64,000 bases of DNA from Streptomyces sp. NBC_01454 (GCF_036227565.1 NZ_CP109460.1:2852001-2916000), one strand, 5' to 3'; counted from the stretch's first letter, positions 35,801 through 43,434 are shown. Translations and numbers: made by a program. The notes: a model not told the origin generated them from the sequence alone.

Positions 35801-36575
35801 GGGTGATCTCGTTGTTGCTACGGTCGATGATGTGCCGCAGCCAGAACCAGCCCGACCGGGCGGGGGAGTCGGCGAAGACGCGGACGATGCCGGTGCGCAG
35901 GTCGGTGATCTCGTACGTGGTCTCGCCGAGCGCCCCGGTGCCGGCATGGACGAGCGGCAGCCGTGCCCCGGTGACGGGGTAGACGGGCTCGTCACTGCCC
36001 GCTGGTGGCAGGGACTCATACCGCAGCAAGGAACCGTCCTCACGGGCCCAGACGACCCCGTCCTCCGCCACCTCCAGACGTTCGTCCAGCGCAGAGGCCC
36101 ATGACGGGCCGAAGAACTGCCCATACCGGTACGAGGACAGGTGCGTACGGGAGATCCGCAGCGGCAGAACACCGGGCAGGTCGAGATCAGTCTCCGTCTG
36201 TAGCAGCTCGCCGCTGGCGACATCGACCGGGTCGTTCTCACAGGGCCGGTCGCCCGTGGGGCGTCCGGTGAGGTGCGGGTCGCTGGTGGAGCCGTTCATC
36301 GAGTCCGGCCGCACGTGAGACGGCTTGTCGCTGCCGGGGCGGACGCCGCCCGTCGCGTGGGTCGCGTGCGGCATGTCCTCCTTGCCGCCCTTGAGGAGCT
36401 TGTCGAGTTCCGCGGCGTGCTTGGCGTCGTTCTCGGCGTGGTTGGTGGCGACCTTCTTCAGCCGGTGGCCCGCCCCGTGGTACAGGTCCTCGACGGCCTT
36501 GCCGGCGTCCTTGCCGAGGGTCTTCCCCAGCTTCGCCGCACCGTGCTCCAGCGCCTTGACGATCGGATTGCTCAT
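32859..36575 (-). CDS. RHS/YD-repeat polymorphic toxin with ParB-like C-terminal tip
   Basis: 1238 residues from ATG 36575 (overlaps the upstream stop by ATGA). Residues 1-85 form a polar helical leader; CENDPVDVASGELLQTETDLDLPG begins a DUF6531 region (about 90-170). Many YD/RHS repeats of the YDAxGR and YxxxxLGR type follow. The RHS core ends with LRYPGQYADRETELHYNFFRHYDPDTGRYASPDPLGLG and DPLGLF (about 1140). The last 98 residues are the variable tip, with a GGHHRW motif followed by TPIRVDVL, resembling ParB-type nuclease cores. The tip DNA is AT-richer than the core. It is probably exported with the WXG100-like protein and used against competitors. Confidence 0.85.
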   Translation of the reverse strand: MSNPIVKALEHGAAKLGKTLGKDAGKAVEDLYHGAGHRLKKVATNHAENDAKHAAELDKLLKGGKEDMPHATHATGGVRPGSDKPSHVRPDSMNGSTSDPHLTGRPTGDRPCENDPVDVASGELLQTETDLDLPGVLPLRISRTHLSSYRYGQFFGPSWASALDERLEVAEDGVVWAREDGSLLRYESLPPAGSDEPVYPVTGARLPLVHAGTGALGETTYEITDLRTGIVRVFADSPARSGWFWLRHIIDRSNNEITLSRLEDGSPTTVRHSGGYVVRVHTEAGRVSCLALDTSEGPAEIKSYRYDDGGGNVTHVVNSSGKALEFGYDDSGRMTSWKDRNGSTFRYEYDQWHRVVRTIGPDGALSSRFAYDRVQRTTRYTNSQGALTVYQFNARYQVIAETDPLGNTVRREWDEHGNLLAETDPLGHTTHYAYDDAQNLTAVHRPDGTTVRAVYNGLKLPVEITTPDGSVWRQAFDTCGNLTEHTAPDGTVTRYGYDLTGAVAEITAPDGSRSSYANNGAGLPTSYTDPLGHTAHVERDAFGRPVALTDPLGALTHLEWTREGKIATRTGPDGARETWEWDGEGNLRRHTDQVGGVSAYAYTHFDKLVSRTTPDGATYRVTYDTELRLTKVTDPAGLTWDYTFDEAGRRTAESDFDNRTSTYCHDAAGHLATRTTPTGDSITYERDALGRVTAKDAAGHITRYRHDAQGRLLEAVTATSRVAYERDVRGRVLAETVDGRTVRYTYDALGRRTSRTTPTGAVTHYAYDAAGRTTGVDIDSHALAFAHDAAGRETTRTFGTPDAPVAVTSVWDMSGRLVARVAAAPGRTLTSRTYRYRPDGHLTAITDECLGTGREFTLDPVGRPLGVSAENWIERYSYDLAGNQTEAGWPEQAGHDEARGPRTYAGTRLEFAGRVRYEYDAAGRITLRQKKRLSAKPNTWRYEWDAEDRLTACTTPDGTRWTYTYDALGRRASKTRLATDGQSPAETVWFAWDGTRLAEEHSSTTGVTTTWDHKGHTPLVQYERKHLSQDEVDARFFAIATDLTGMPTELISEDGDLAWQARTTTWGSTAWNRNATAYTPLRYPGQYADRETELHYNFFRHYDPDTGRYASPDPLGLGPAANPISYVLNPARWRDPLGLFGCEDDDEFSSHHEPARDLARYTEGQSTRDPSSQRYHEYLSNDELVASFNNAGPGDGFLVSPGGQVLGGHHRWDELMTRVGDGRIDPETPIRVDVLGGE

Positions 36576-37306
36576 ACGAAGCTCGCCCCCGCAGCCTTCG
36601 TTTCGAATTCGGCGGCGTGCCCGGCCACCGTCCGTGCATGTGCGTGCAGCTTTTCCGCGCGCGCGTGGAGGGCCTCCGGGTGGATGGAGAAGCTCTCCCC
36701 CGCACGCCCTCCTCCGCCGCCGGCGGAGACGCCGAGGGCGGACCCGGCGGCCTGGAAGACCAGGCCGCCCACCGCTTTGCCGACCGTCTCCACCAGGGGA
36801 TCGATGGCCGCCTCGATGACCTGGCCGATGATGTACTGCTCCAACTGTTGGACCAGGTAGTCCATCAGCTTCTCCGCGGCCTCGATGACCAACGCCTCGG
36901 CCGCCTCCGCGACGCCGAGGGTGGCGACCGCCGCGGCTTGGTCGGCGATGAACGTGATGGCCAGCACGGTGAGTTCGGCGATGGCTTCCAGCTTCATCGC
37001 CACGATCGTGTCGGCGGCGATGTCCAGCGCGTCGGCCACCGCATGACAGGCGTTGACCAGCTCCGTCATGTGGCTGTCGGACATCTGCCCCCACTTGGCC
37101 AGCAGCGCCTCGTACGACGCGCCCTGGTAGACGTCCCTCAGCTGCTTGACCGTGGCAGTGGAATCCTTGTGGGTGTCATCCACCTTCTGCGCGAAATCCC
37201 GCACATGGGAACCGAACTCGCGGACCTTGTCCTCATTGATGTCCGGCCAGTTCACCCCAATGAACTGAAGGAACGACACCACCTGACCAGGCAGCTCGAT
37301 CGCCAT
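36572..37306 (-). CDS. WXG100-like T7SS-associated protein encoded upstream of the RHS toxin
   Basis: 244 residues from ATG 37306 with a GGGGG ribosome site 6-7 bases upstream. The first 95 residues (helices around NEDKVREFGSHVRDFAQKVDDTHK and VKQLRDVYQGASYEALLAKWGQM) have the size and helical-hairpin pattern of WXG100/ESX proteins. Residues about 110-200 are Ala/Val-rich and amphipathic to hydrophobic; the C-terminal part (SFSIHPEALHARAEKLHAHARTVAGHAAEFE) is another helical hairpin like an ESX partner. Stop overlaps the RHS start by ATGA. In actinobacteria such genes precede RHS toxins secreted by the ESX/T7 pathway. No T7SS core genes are in this window. Confidence 0.7.
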   Translation of the reverse strand: MAIELPGQVVSFLQFIGVNWPDINEDKVREFGSHVRDFAQKVDDTHKDSTATVKQLRDVYQGASYEALLAKWGQMSDSHMTELVNACHAVADALDIAADTIVAMKLEAIAELTVLAITFIADQAAAVATLGVAEAAEALVIEAAEKLMDYLVQQLEQYIIGQVIEAAIDPLVETVGKAVGGLVFQAAGSALGVSAGGGGGRAGESFSIHPEALHARAEKLHAHARTVAGHAAEFETKAAGASFV

Positions 37307-37540
37307 ACTTTTCCCCCTTGTTGAAAGCCCACAGCAGCTCAGCAGACAGTGTTCAAGGGGGAGCAAGGGACGGGCAAAGAAATATTCGAGGCAGGGTCAT
37401 CAGTGTGTCGGTTGGTGTGGATTGGCGAGAAACCGTTGCTTCGTCACTCTGGGGGCGTCGGGGCGGCCGTGTGTGGTCAGTGGTGTCCAGGGCGCGGGCG
37501 GCGGCCTGACCGATCGCGGCGGCGGCCTGGGCCGGGTTGG

Positions 37541-37639
37541 TCAGTTCCAGGAGGGTCGCGCCGGGCGGGGGCCGAGGGTCGGAGCGAAGGCGAGCCACAG
37601 CACCGCGCACCCTGCGGTGACGAAAGCCCGGCGGGACAC
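37541..37639 (-). pseudogene. decayed secreted-protein gene (Tat-like signal peptide only)
   Basis: A GTG at 37639 opens a 32-residue frame starting VSRRAFVTAGCAVLWLAFAP, which looks like a twin-arginine signal peptide, then stops at TGA 37541. An adjacent frame stays open on both sides (37664-37353) and continues ELTNPAQAAAAIGQAAARAL, so a frameshift may have broken a small exported protein. AAAGGTAGG lies upstream as a possible ribosome site. The original function cannot be told. Confidence 0.35.
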
Positions 37640-37688
37640 AGAACCTACCTTTCATCACCAGCACAAGACCCGGCGAAGCGTCAGATCA

Positions 37689-37706
37689 TCCAGCACTGAT
37701 CCAGCA
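37689..37706. repeat. arm-type repeat pair left of site B
   Basis: TCCAGCA occurs at 37689-37695 and 37700-37706, 11 bp apart and in the same orientation as the pairs at sites A and B and near ychF. It lies about 180 bp from core B, on the side opposite to that core's other arm pair. Confidence 0.7.
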
Positions 37707-37790
37707 CCGGAAAACCCCGCCCAGATTCAACTACCGTCGGCTACGCCGCCGACCTGCACAAACGGCACCAGCACACTCCCGGACGCCCCC

Positions 37791-37822
37791 ACACAACGTT
37801 CCGTTGAAACTCCACCACCTCC
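37791..37822 (-). pseudogene. degenerate relic of the ychF 3' end
   Basis: GTTGAAACTCCACCACCTCC (37803-37822) matches the end of ychF (GTTGAA, then ACTCCACCACATCC) with 5 bases deleted and one substitution. On the - strand it reads VVEFQR where YchF reads VVEFRF. It is a short fragment 80 bp from core B and may record an older integration or recombination event. Confidence 0.45.
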
Positions 37823-37882
37823 GAACAGAAGAAGCCCTCCGAGCTGCGCGAACACAGACCGAAGGGCTCCCGTTCGAAAACC

Positions 37883-37975
37883 TCACACGTTGAACCGGAA
37901 TGTCGGCGGCACCGCTATGACCTGCGGGAACGTCCCGTCATAGCGTCCGATCCAGCACGTATCCAGCAGTCGGCG
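37883..37975. repeat. attachment-like site B: duplicated ychF 3' end plus arm repeats
   Basis: TCACACGTTGAACCGGAA at 37883-37900 is identical to 18 bases at the 3' end of ychF (46272-46289). The block continues to 37975 in close similarity to site A, with TCCAGCA copies at 37951 and 37962. On the - strand an open frame ends GRYDGTFPQVIAVPPTFRFNV with the YchF-like last five residues. Confidence 0.78.
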
Positions 37976-38058
37976 ATCGCCTCCGTCGCGCCGCTCACGG
38001 AGTGCCATCCGTCGGCAGAGGCGTGCGGTGCCAGGGGACCTCCGAGGCATCATCTGGC

Positions 38059-39735
38059 TCACAGATGATGCTCGTCCATCAAGCGCATCAGGTTCCGCTT
38101 GCGTTTTTGGGCGGTGCGCAGGGCGGTGACGTACTCGGGAAACTCCCCCGACGACCCCAGGCGGCGGTGGCAGTCCCGGATGCTCAGCAGCAGGCTGACG
38201 AGCTGCTCGTAGACCGCGTTGCCGGTCTGCTTGGTCAGCGGCTCCGCCAGGCGCAGGTAGACGCCGAGCGCGTCGGCGGGGCGGGTGGCACGGGCCTGGT
38301 CGGCGAGGGTGAGCCACTGCCCGTCATGGGCGCCGGTCTCGGTGGCGGCCCGCCAGGCGGCGTCGACGTCCTCGTCGTCGAGCAGGGCGTCGACCAGGAC
38401 GGGACCGCCGTACCAGCCCTGTTGACGCTGCTCCGCGTCGGCTCGCAGCAGGGCCAACGCTCCCTCGCGCTCGGCCGGCCAGCAGTCCGCGGCCCGGGCA
38501 GCGGCACGCAGCTGCTGGTACGTGAGCAGGGTGCGGCGGGCGCCGAAGTGGTCGCGGCGCAGAGCGACAGTGTCGGCAAGCCGATCCGCCTGCGCGTAGC
38601 GGTCGCAGAGGTAGTCGACGAGGGCGGTGTCGACGGCAGCGAGGGCCTGGGCCTCCCAGATGCCGCGTTCCGCCCAGCGCAGGGCCTCGCCGGGGCGCCG
38701 GGCGATGTCCAGCTCGCGAGCGATGACCAGGTGCGTGTGGCCGTTCGGTGCGAGGTCGGCCGCATGCACGGCGATCACCGCGTCGATGTCGCCTCCCGCC
38801 TTGGCCAGCCGCTCCATCAGGTCCTTCTCCGCCCAGCCGCGGCGGTTGCCCTGCCACGCCTCGACCGCCAGCTTCCGCAGGACGGCCGTCCCCGCTTCGC
38901 CGAGAACATCCTCGTAGTCGAGCGGATCGATATCGGTGATTCCGTCGTCCAACTCGCCGAGCGCATGGCCGACCAGCCAGCGCGCGAGCTCCCCCGGGTC
39001 GGGGCGCGCCGCACGGCACGCGTCGAGATGGACGTCGGCGAGGCCGGCGCCCACCTGGCCGAGCCATCCGTCGGAGTCGTCGACGCTCTCCACCGCCTGG
39101 GCCAGCAGCTTCATCGCCTCCCGCACCAGGATGATCGCGTCGGCTGCCCGTCCGGAGCCGGTGAGCGCGGAGATCGCCGACACCGCGTGCCCGGCCTGGT
39201 CCGCGTAGGCGCGGGCATCGGCGTACTCGACGTACCCGTAGTGTGCGAACGGGCCGATGTCGAGCAGTTCACGGATACGGGCCCGGACCGCGGCGAGATC
39301 CCCGCGGGCGCTCGCGGCCCGCAGCTCCAGACGGCGCCGCAACTGCCGGTCCTCGCCGACCAGTTCCCGCACCAGAGCAAGCAACTCGCCCTTGGACAGG
39401 GCGGACAACCATCCGTCGAGGTCCTGTGCCCGGTCCCGCGCCGCCTTCCGCTGCTGTGGCGGGCTCTCCGGCCGGGCGAGCACCGTCAGGCCGAGGGCGA
39501 CCAGGTGCTTGCAGAAGTTGCCCTCAAGGCCGTACGGGCAGTCGCACTCGCCGGACAGCCCGCCGGGCCCGTCCAGGGACAGCTCCACCTCGTACCGTTC
39601 CGTACCGTGGACGCTCGCGGTGACCCATCCGTCACCGACCTCGACCCCGGACACCGCATCCAGGTACCCGCGCCCGCGCTCGAAGGAACGGGCACCGGCC
39701 GACATCTTGAGGTTCGCCTCGGTGAGGCCGTGCAT
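38059..39735 (-). CDS. SWIM zinc-finger protein
   Basis: 558 residues if started at ATG 39735; an ATG at 39783 would add 16 residues and neither has a strong ribosome site. The SWIM motif CxCx(n)CxH is at C64, C66, C75, H77 within ECDCPYGLEGNFCKH. The rest (about 100-558) is helical, rich in Ala, Leu, Arg, like TPR-type repeats, with segments such as GEALRWAERGIWEAQALA. SWIM domains bind DNA or proteins; in bacteria they often accompany SWI2/SNF2 helicases, but none is nearby. It lies inside the accessory island just right of att-like site B. Function unknown. Confidence 0.8.
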   Translation of the reverse strand: MHGLTEANLKMSAGARSFERGRGYLDAVSGVEVGDGWVTASVHGTERYEVELSLDGPGGLSGECDCPYGLEGNFCKHLVALGLTVLARPESPPQQRKAARDRAQDLDGWLSALSKGELLALVRELVGEDRQLRRRLELRAASARGDLAAVRARIRELLDIGPFAHYGYVEYADARAYADQAGHAVSAISALTGSGRAADAIILVREAMKLLAQAVESVDDSDGWLGQVGAGLADVHLDACRAARPDPGELARWLVGHALGELDDGITDIDPLDYEDVLGEAGTAVLRKLAVEAWQGNRRGWAEKDLMERLAKAGGDIDAVIAVHAADLAPNGHTHLVIARELDIARRPGEALRWAERGIWEAQALAAVDTALVDYLCDRYAQADRLADTVALRRDHFGARRTLLTYQQLRAAARAADCWPAEREGALALLRADAEQRQQGWYGGPVLVDALLDDEDVDAAWRAATETGAHDGQWLTLADQARATRPADALGVYLRLAEPLTKQTGNAVYEQLVSLLLSIRDCHRRLGSSGEFPEYVTALRTAQKRKRNLMRLMDEHHL

Positions 39736-40237
39736 CGTCGCTGCCACCCTGCCCCTGGTTCTGTCCGTTACGGCCGCCAGCATATGAGTGACAGTGAGTC
39801 CGGCCCGGCGGTCCAAGGAAGTCCGTACCGCGCGCTGCGCGCCGGGCCATAATGGCCTGCCCACTGGCCGGGGTGCAGGTGCTTCTCCAGCAGCCGGGCC
39901 GGCCCGCCACCGATGGCCTCCGGGACCGGCCCCACACCGTTCCTGCCCCAACACGGAAACGGTGGGGGAACCGGCCCCCGAAACGACAGAGGGGAACGCC
40001 AAGGGCCCTTCGGGCCGCGCCCGGATGGCTCGCAGGGACGCTGAGCTGCTCTTTTGTCATGCCCGTCCGCTGAGCCGCAGGCGGCAGGCATGGGCAGGGC
40101 GTAGGCGGCGTACGCGGCCCGGGAGACCCTGGTGGTTCCGGCGGTCGTGGCGAGGAAGCCGGGTGGTCCGGAGTGTCCACAGCTCACGGGGCCGCCCGGG
40201 CGGCGGTCGCCCGGGCGGCCCCGTGAGCGCAGGGGAC
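39736..40237. other. 502-base intergenic region in the accessory island
   Basis: It separates the SWIM protein from the ABC transporter operon, both on the - strand. The strong hairpin at 40183-40227 ends the ABC operon and the SWIM gene promoter must lie to its left. Open frames present have Pro/Arg-rich shadow composition and no ribosome sites. No known repeat was recognised. Confidence 0.45.
40183..40227 (-). terminator. perfect 20-bp stem-loop ending the NMT1-type ABC operon
   Basis: CTCACGGGGCCGCCCGGGCG (40183-40202) pairs exactly with 40208-40227 around a 5-base GCGGT loop, 10 bases beyond the stop codon of the binding-protein gene. No U-tract. Confidence 0.8.
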
Positions 40238-41314
40238 TCAGCCGTTGGCACCGGCCGGTGTCGTGGTGGTGGTGAAGCCTTCCTTCTTGTTGGCGCTGAG
40301 GGCGAACTCGTTGGTGAACGTCTTGCCGAGGTCGACCGACGAGGTCACGCTGCCGACCAACTGCTCGGTGGCCAGTGCGGTCTTCGGGCCGCCGGCCGGC
40401 ATGATTCCGTCCGGCAGAAACTGGCCCTTGTCCTCGGTCAGCGCCTTGATGTAGTCGGTCTTGGTGACCAGCTGGTTCTGCACGTATGACGCCGGCAGCT
40501 TGTTCGCTATGTCGGCCGCGCTGTGCGTGTTGATCCAGTGCATCGTGGCCACGAGCGCGTCGACGACCTTCTGCACCGCGTCCTTGTGCGAGTTCACCCA
40601 GTCGGTGCGGGCGAGGACGCTCGCGCCCGGGAACGCGCCGCCCAGCGCCGCCTTGGCGCCGTCGGTGGTGGCCAAGTCGATCGCGGAGGCGCCGACGCCC
40701 TTCTTCTCGACCGCGGCGACCGTCGGCTGCGTGGTCATGACGCAGTCGGCCTTGCCGTTCTGCAGCGCGGCGACGGCCGTGGAGCCCGCGCCGACCGCGA
40801 GCCGGTGGAACTGGCCGGTCTTGACGCCCTTCTTCGCCGCCATGAACTGGGTGAGGGTGTCGGTGCCCGAGCCCAAGTCGGTGACGCCGAGTGTTTTGCC
40901 CTTGAAGTCGGCGGCCGATGTCACGCCGCTCTTCTTGGTGCACATCTCCCGCTCGCCGGGCGCGCCGGACAACTGGACGACGTCCTCGACCGCCTTCCCC
41001 TTCGCCTGGAACTCGATCGTGTGGTTGTACCAGGCGCCGGCCATGTCCACCTGGCCGGAGGCCATGGCTTCCTCGGCTCCGACGCCGCCGTTCTGCTCGG
41101 TGCTCAGCTCGACCTTGACGCCGTACTTCTTGTAGAAGCCGAGGTTCTCGGCGAGCTGGTAGGGCAGGTAGATCTGCTTGTCGAGGCCGCCGGCCATGAG
41201 CCTGACGGTCGGGGTACCTCCGGAGCCGGACGACGCGGAGCTGCTGGAACACGCGGTGGCGGCGCCGAGGGCGAGGACGGTGATGATCGATGCGGTGAGG
41301 GTTCTCTTGAGCAT
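40238..41314 (-). CDS. NMT1/TauA-type ABC substrate-binding lipoprotein
   Basis: 358 residues. Signal peptide MLKRTLTASIITVLALGAATACSS with lipobox ATAC (Cys near 22). The mature part contains VRLMAGGLDKQIYLPYQLAENLGFYKKYGVKVEL, typical of the SsuA/TauA/NMT1 family that binds nitrate, sulfonates, pyrimidine precursors or aromatic acids. It is the last gene of a - strand operon (ATPase, permease, binding protein), 92 bases after the permease. Substrate is unknown; the divergent CitA/DcuS-like kinase hints at a carboxylate, which is inference only. Confidence 0.85.
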   Translation of the reverse strand: MLKRTLTASIITVLALGAATACSSSSASSGSGGTPTVRLMAGGLDKQIYLPYQLAENLGFYKKYGVKVELSTEQNGGVGAEEAMASGQVDMAGAWYNHTIEFQAKGKAVEDVVQLSGAPGEREMCTKKSGVTSAADFKGKTLGVTDLGSGTDTLTQFMAAKKGVKTGQFHRLAVGAGSTAVAALQNGKADCVMTTQPTVAAVEKKGVGASAIDLATTDGAKAALGGAFPGASVLARTDWVNSHKDAVQKVVDALVATMHWINTHSAADIANKLPASYVQNQLVTKTDYIKALTEDKGQFLPDGIMPAGGPKTALATEQLVGSVTSSVDLGKTFTNEFALSANKKEGFTTTTTPAGANG

Positions 41315-41406
41315 GGCGGGACCTGCACCTTTCGGAAATGCGGGGAGTGAGTGCTTTCGGGGATGCGGGGGCCCGGGAAGGGCTACGAACAGGGGGAAAG
41401 CGGGAG

Positions 41407-42285
41407 TCAGAGAGCGTTCGCCTCGGAGGGAGCCGGCGGGCGCCAGGCGAGCAGCCGGTGTTCGAGCTTGCCGATCAGCCACTCCGCGCCGAGGACGATC
41501 ACCGCGATGACGAGCATCGTGGCGAACACGCCGTTGGGGTCGAAGTTGTTCTGCGCGGTCTTGATGACCAGGCCCAGTCCGCTCTGCGCGCCGAGCACCT
41601 CGCCGACGAGCGCGCCGACGATGGCGAAGCCAAAGGCACTGTGCAGGCTGGCGATGATCCAGGTCAGCGCGGAGGGCACGATGACATGCCGGGTGATCTG
41701 CATCCGGGAGGCGCCGAGCACCCGGACGTTGGCGAGGACATTGCGGTCGACCTCGCGCACGCCCTGGAAGGCGTTGAAGAAGACGATGAAGAACACCAGC
41801 ACCGCGGCCAGCAGGATCTTTGGGGTCACACCGATACCGAAGGCGACGATGAAGATCGAGCCGAGGACGATGCGCGGGATCGCGTTGACCATCTTGATGT
41901 AGGGACCGAGCACGTCGGACAGATAGCGGCTCTGCCCGAGCGCGACGCCGAAGACGATCCCGGTGAGCGAGCCCACAGCGAAGCCGACGAGCGCCTCCTG
42001 GATGGTTGTCCAGATGTTGGAGTAGAAGGAGCCGAACTGCGTGCCGTGCTGGAAGAGGTCGATCAGCCGCTGCCAGATGCCCGAGGGCTGCCCGAAGAAG
42101 AACGGGTCGACGATGCCCCAGGTGGTGAACGCCTGCCAGCCGCCGATCACGAAGACCGCGAGGCCGACACGACCGGCCCACACCCGGGCGACACGGCGCC
42201 GGGCGGCACGCTGCGCGGCGCTCGCGGCGGGGCCCTTGCCGCCGTCGGCGACGGGGAGCGCGGAAACGGTGGACGTCGTACTCAT
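41407..42285 (-). CDS. ABC transporter permease, SsuC/TauC type
   Basis: 292 residues. An arginine-rich cytoplasmic N terminus (QRAARRRVARVWAGR) precedes the first membrane segment (about 40-58). The BPD_transp_1 domain follows with five more segments and the coupling loop EVDRNVLANVRVLGASRMQITRHVIVPSAL. The start overlaps the ATPase stop by ATGA. It forms a homodimeric channel in the nitrate/sulfonate-type importer with the genes on either side. Confidence 0.88.
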   Translation of the reverse strand: MSTTSTVSALPVADGGKGPAASAAQRAARRRVARVWAGRVGLAVFVIGGWQAFTTWGIVDPFFFGQPSGIWQRLIDLFQHGTQFGSFYSNIWTTIQEALVGFAVGSLTGIVFGVALGQSRYLSDVLGPYIKMVNAIPRIVLGSIFIVAFGIGVTPKILLAAVLVFFIVFFNAFQGVREVDRNVLANVRVLGASRMQITRHVIVPSALTWIIASLHSAFGFAIVGALVGEVLGAQSGLGLVIKTAQNNFDPNGVFATMLVIAVIVLGAEWLIGKLEHRLLAWRPPAPSEANAL

Positions 42286-43142
42286 TCCTTGCCTCCTGCG
42301 GTGAGTGCGTAGGCGCGCTCCACCTCTTCGCGCAGCGTGTCCCAGATCTGGTGCTGGAGTTCGATGAAGCGAGGCTGGAAGCGGATCTCCTGGACCGGGC
42401 CGCGGGGGCGGGGCAGGTCGATATCGAAGACCGCCTTGACCGATCCGGGGCTGGACGTCATCACGACCACCCGGTCGGCGAGCGCCACCGCTTCGTCCAG
42501 GTCGTGGGTGATGAAGATGACGGAGGGGCGGATCTGCTCCCACAGGGTCAGCAACTCGGTCGACATGATCGCCTTGGTCTGCACGTCCAGGGCGCCGAAC
42601 GGCTCGTCCATGATCAGGATCTGGGGCTCGTTGATCAGGGCCGCGGCCATCGCCACGCGCTTGCGCATACCCCCGGACAGCTGGTGGGGATAGCGGTCCT
42701 CGAATCCGGCGAGGCCTACCCGGCGCAGCCAGTCGCGTGCAGAAGCCTGGGCCTGCTGCTTGGGCACCCCACGGAAGACGGGGCCCATCAGCACGTTGCC
42801 CAGGACGGTCTTCCAGGGCAGCAGGGCGTCGGTCTGGAACATGAAGCTGACGCCGTCGGTGATGCCGTTCACCTCACGGCCGCCGACCTTGACCGAGCCC
42901 TCGCTGGGTCGGTCGAGCCCGGACACCATGCTCAGGGTCGTCGACTTGCCGCATCCGGTGGGACCTACCACGGCGCAGAACTGGCCCGGCTCCACGGTGA
43001 ACGAGACGCCTTGCAGCGCCGTGAACACCTCACCGGCAGGGGTCAGGAATCGCTTGGTGAGCCCGGAGATCTCGATGCGCGCGTCCGCAAGGTCCGCCGC
43101 ACCGGCGCCCAGGCTCGTCGCGACATCGTTTCGCGAAGCCAT
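42282..43142 (-). CDS. ABC transporter ATPase, SsuB/TauB type
   Basis: 286 residues. Walker A is GPTGCGKST, signature LSGGMRKR, Walker B ILIMDEPFGALD and the switch ITHDLDEA, all typical of the nitrate/sulfonate/taurine ATPases. It lacks an oligo_HPY tail. First gene of the operon; the 292-base region upstream is shared with a divergent two-component system and carries a tandem repeat, so expression is probably controlled there. Confidence 0.88.
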   Translation of the reverse strand: MASRNDVATSLGAGAADLADARIEISGLTKRFLTPAGEVFTALQGVSFTVEPGQFCAVVGPTGCGKSTTLSMVSGLDRPSEGSVKVGGREVNGITDGVSFMFQTDALLPWKTVLGNVLMGPVFRGVPKQQAQASARDWLRRVGLAGFEDRYPHQLSGGMRKRVAMAAALINEPQILIMDEPFGALDVQTKAIMSTELLTLWEQIRPSVIFITHDLDEAVALADRVVVMTSSPGSVKAVFDIDLPRPRGPVQEIRFQPRFIELQHQIWDTLREEVERAYALTAGGKE

Positions 43143-43178
43143 GTGGGGCCGCTTCCTTCCTTCTTTCGGAGTCCCTCG

Positions 43179-43216
43179 GGAATTCCTCGGGGATTGCCTC
43201 GTGGAATTCCTCGGGG
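43179..43216. promoter_or_regulatory. tandem 14-bp repeats in the ABC / two-component control region
   Basis: GGAATTCCTCGGGG occurs exactly at 43179-43192 and again at 43203-43216, 24 bp apart, about two helical turns. They lie 40-75 bases upstream of the ABC operon. Spacing and position fit binding sites for a dimeric activator, plausibly the response regulator at 45102. A CTATC-GATAG inverted repeat lies nearby at 43281-43294. No experimental link is implied. Confidence 0.5.
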
Positions 43217-43434
43217 GTTCCTCTCAGGTCGAGGAAGGCAGACGCTAGAGGCAGCCGCGCATTACGTCGCTGTTTCCGAGCTATCTCGCGATAGTTGCGT
43301 AAGGCGGGCTTCTGCTCGTTTTGCTCAGTGGACAGAGGGTGGGCAGCGCCCCGGCTCTGGGGCACAATCGCGCCACCCGGGCACCCCACACAGGCCATCC
43401 CGGCACGTCGCACCACCGGAGCGAAGAGGCACTC

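Larger units (their letters stand above)
37307..38058. other. 752-base gene-poor junction between two island compartments
   Basis: No intact gene. It contains a decayed Tat-signal ORF (37541-37639), an arm-type repeat pair (37689-37706), a degenerate ychF-end relic (37791-37822) and attachment-like site B (37883-37975). This is the kind of remnant expected where integrative elements have entered and been deleted. Confidence 0.6.
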
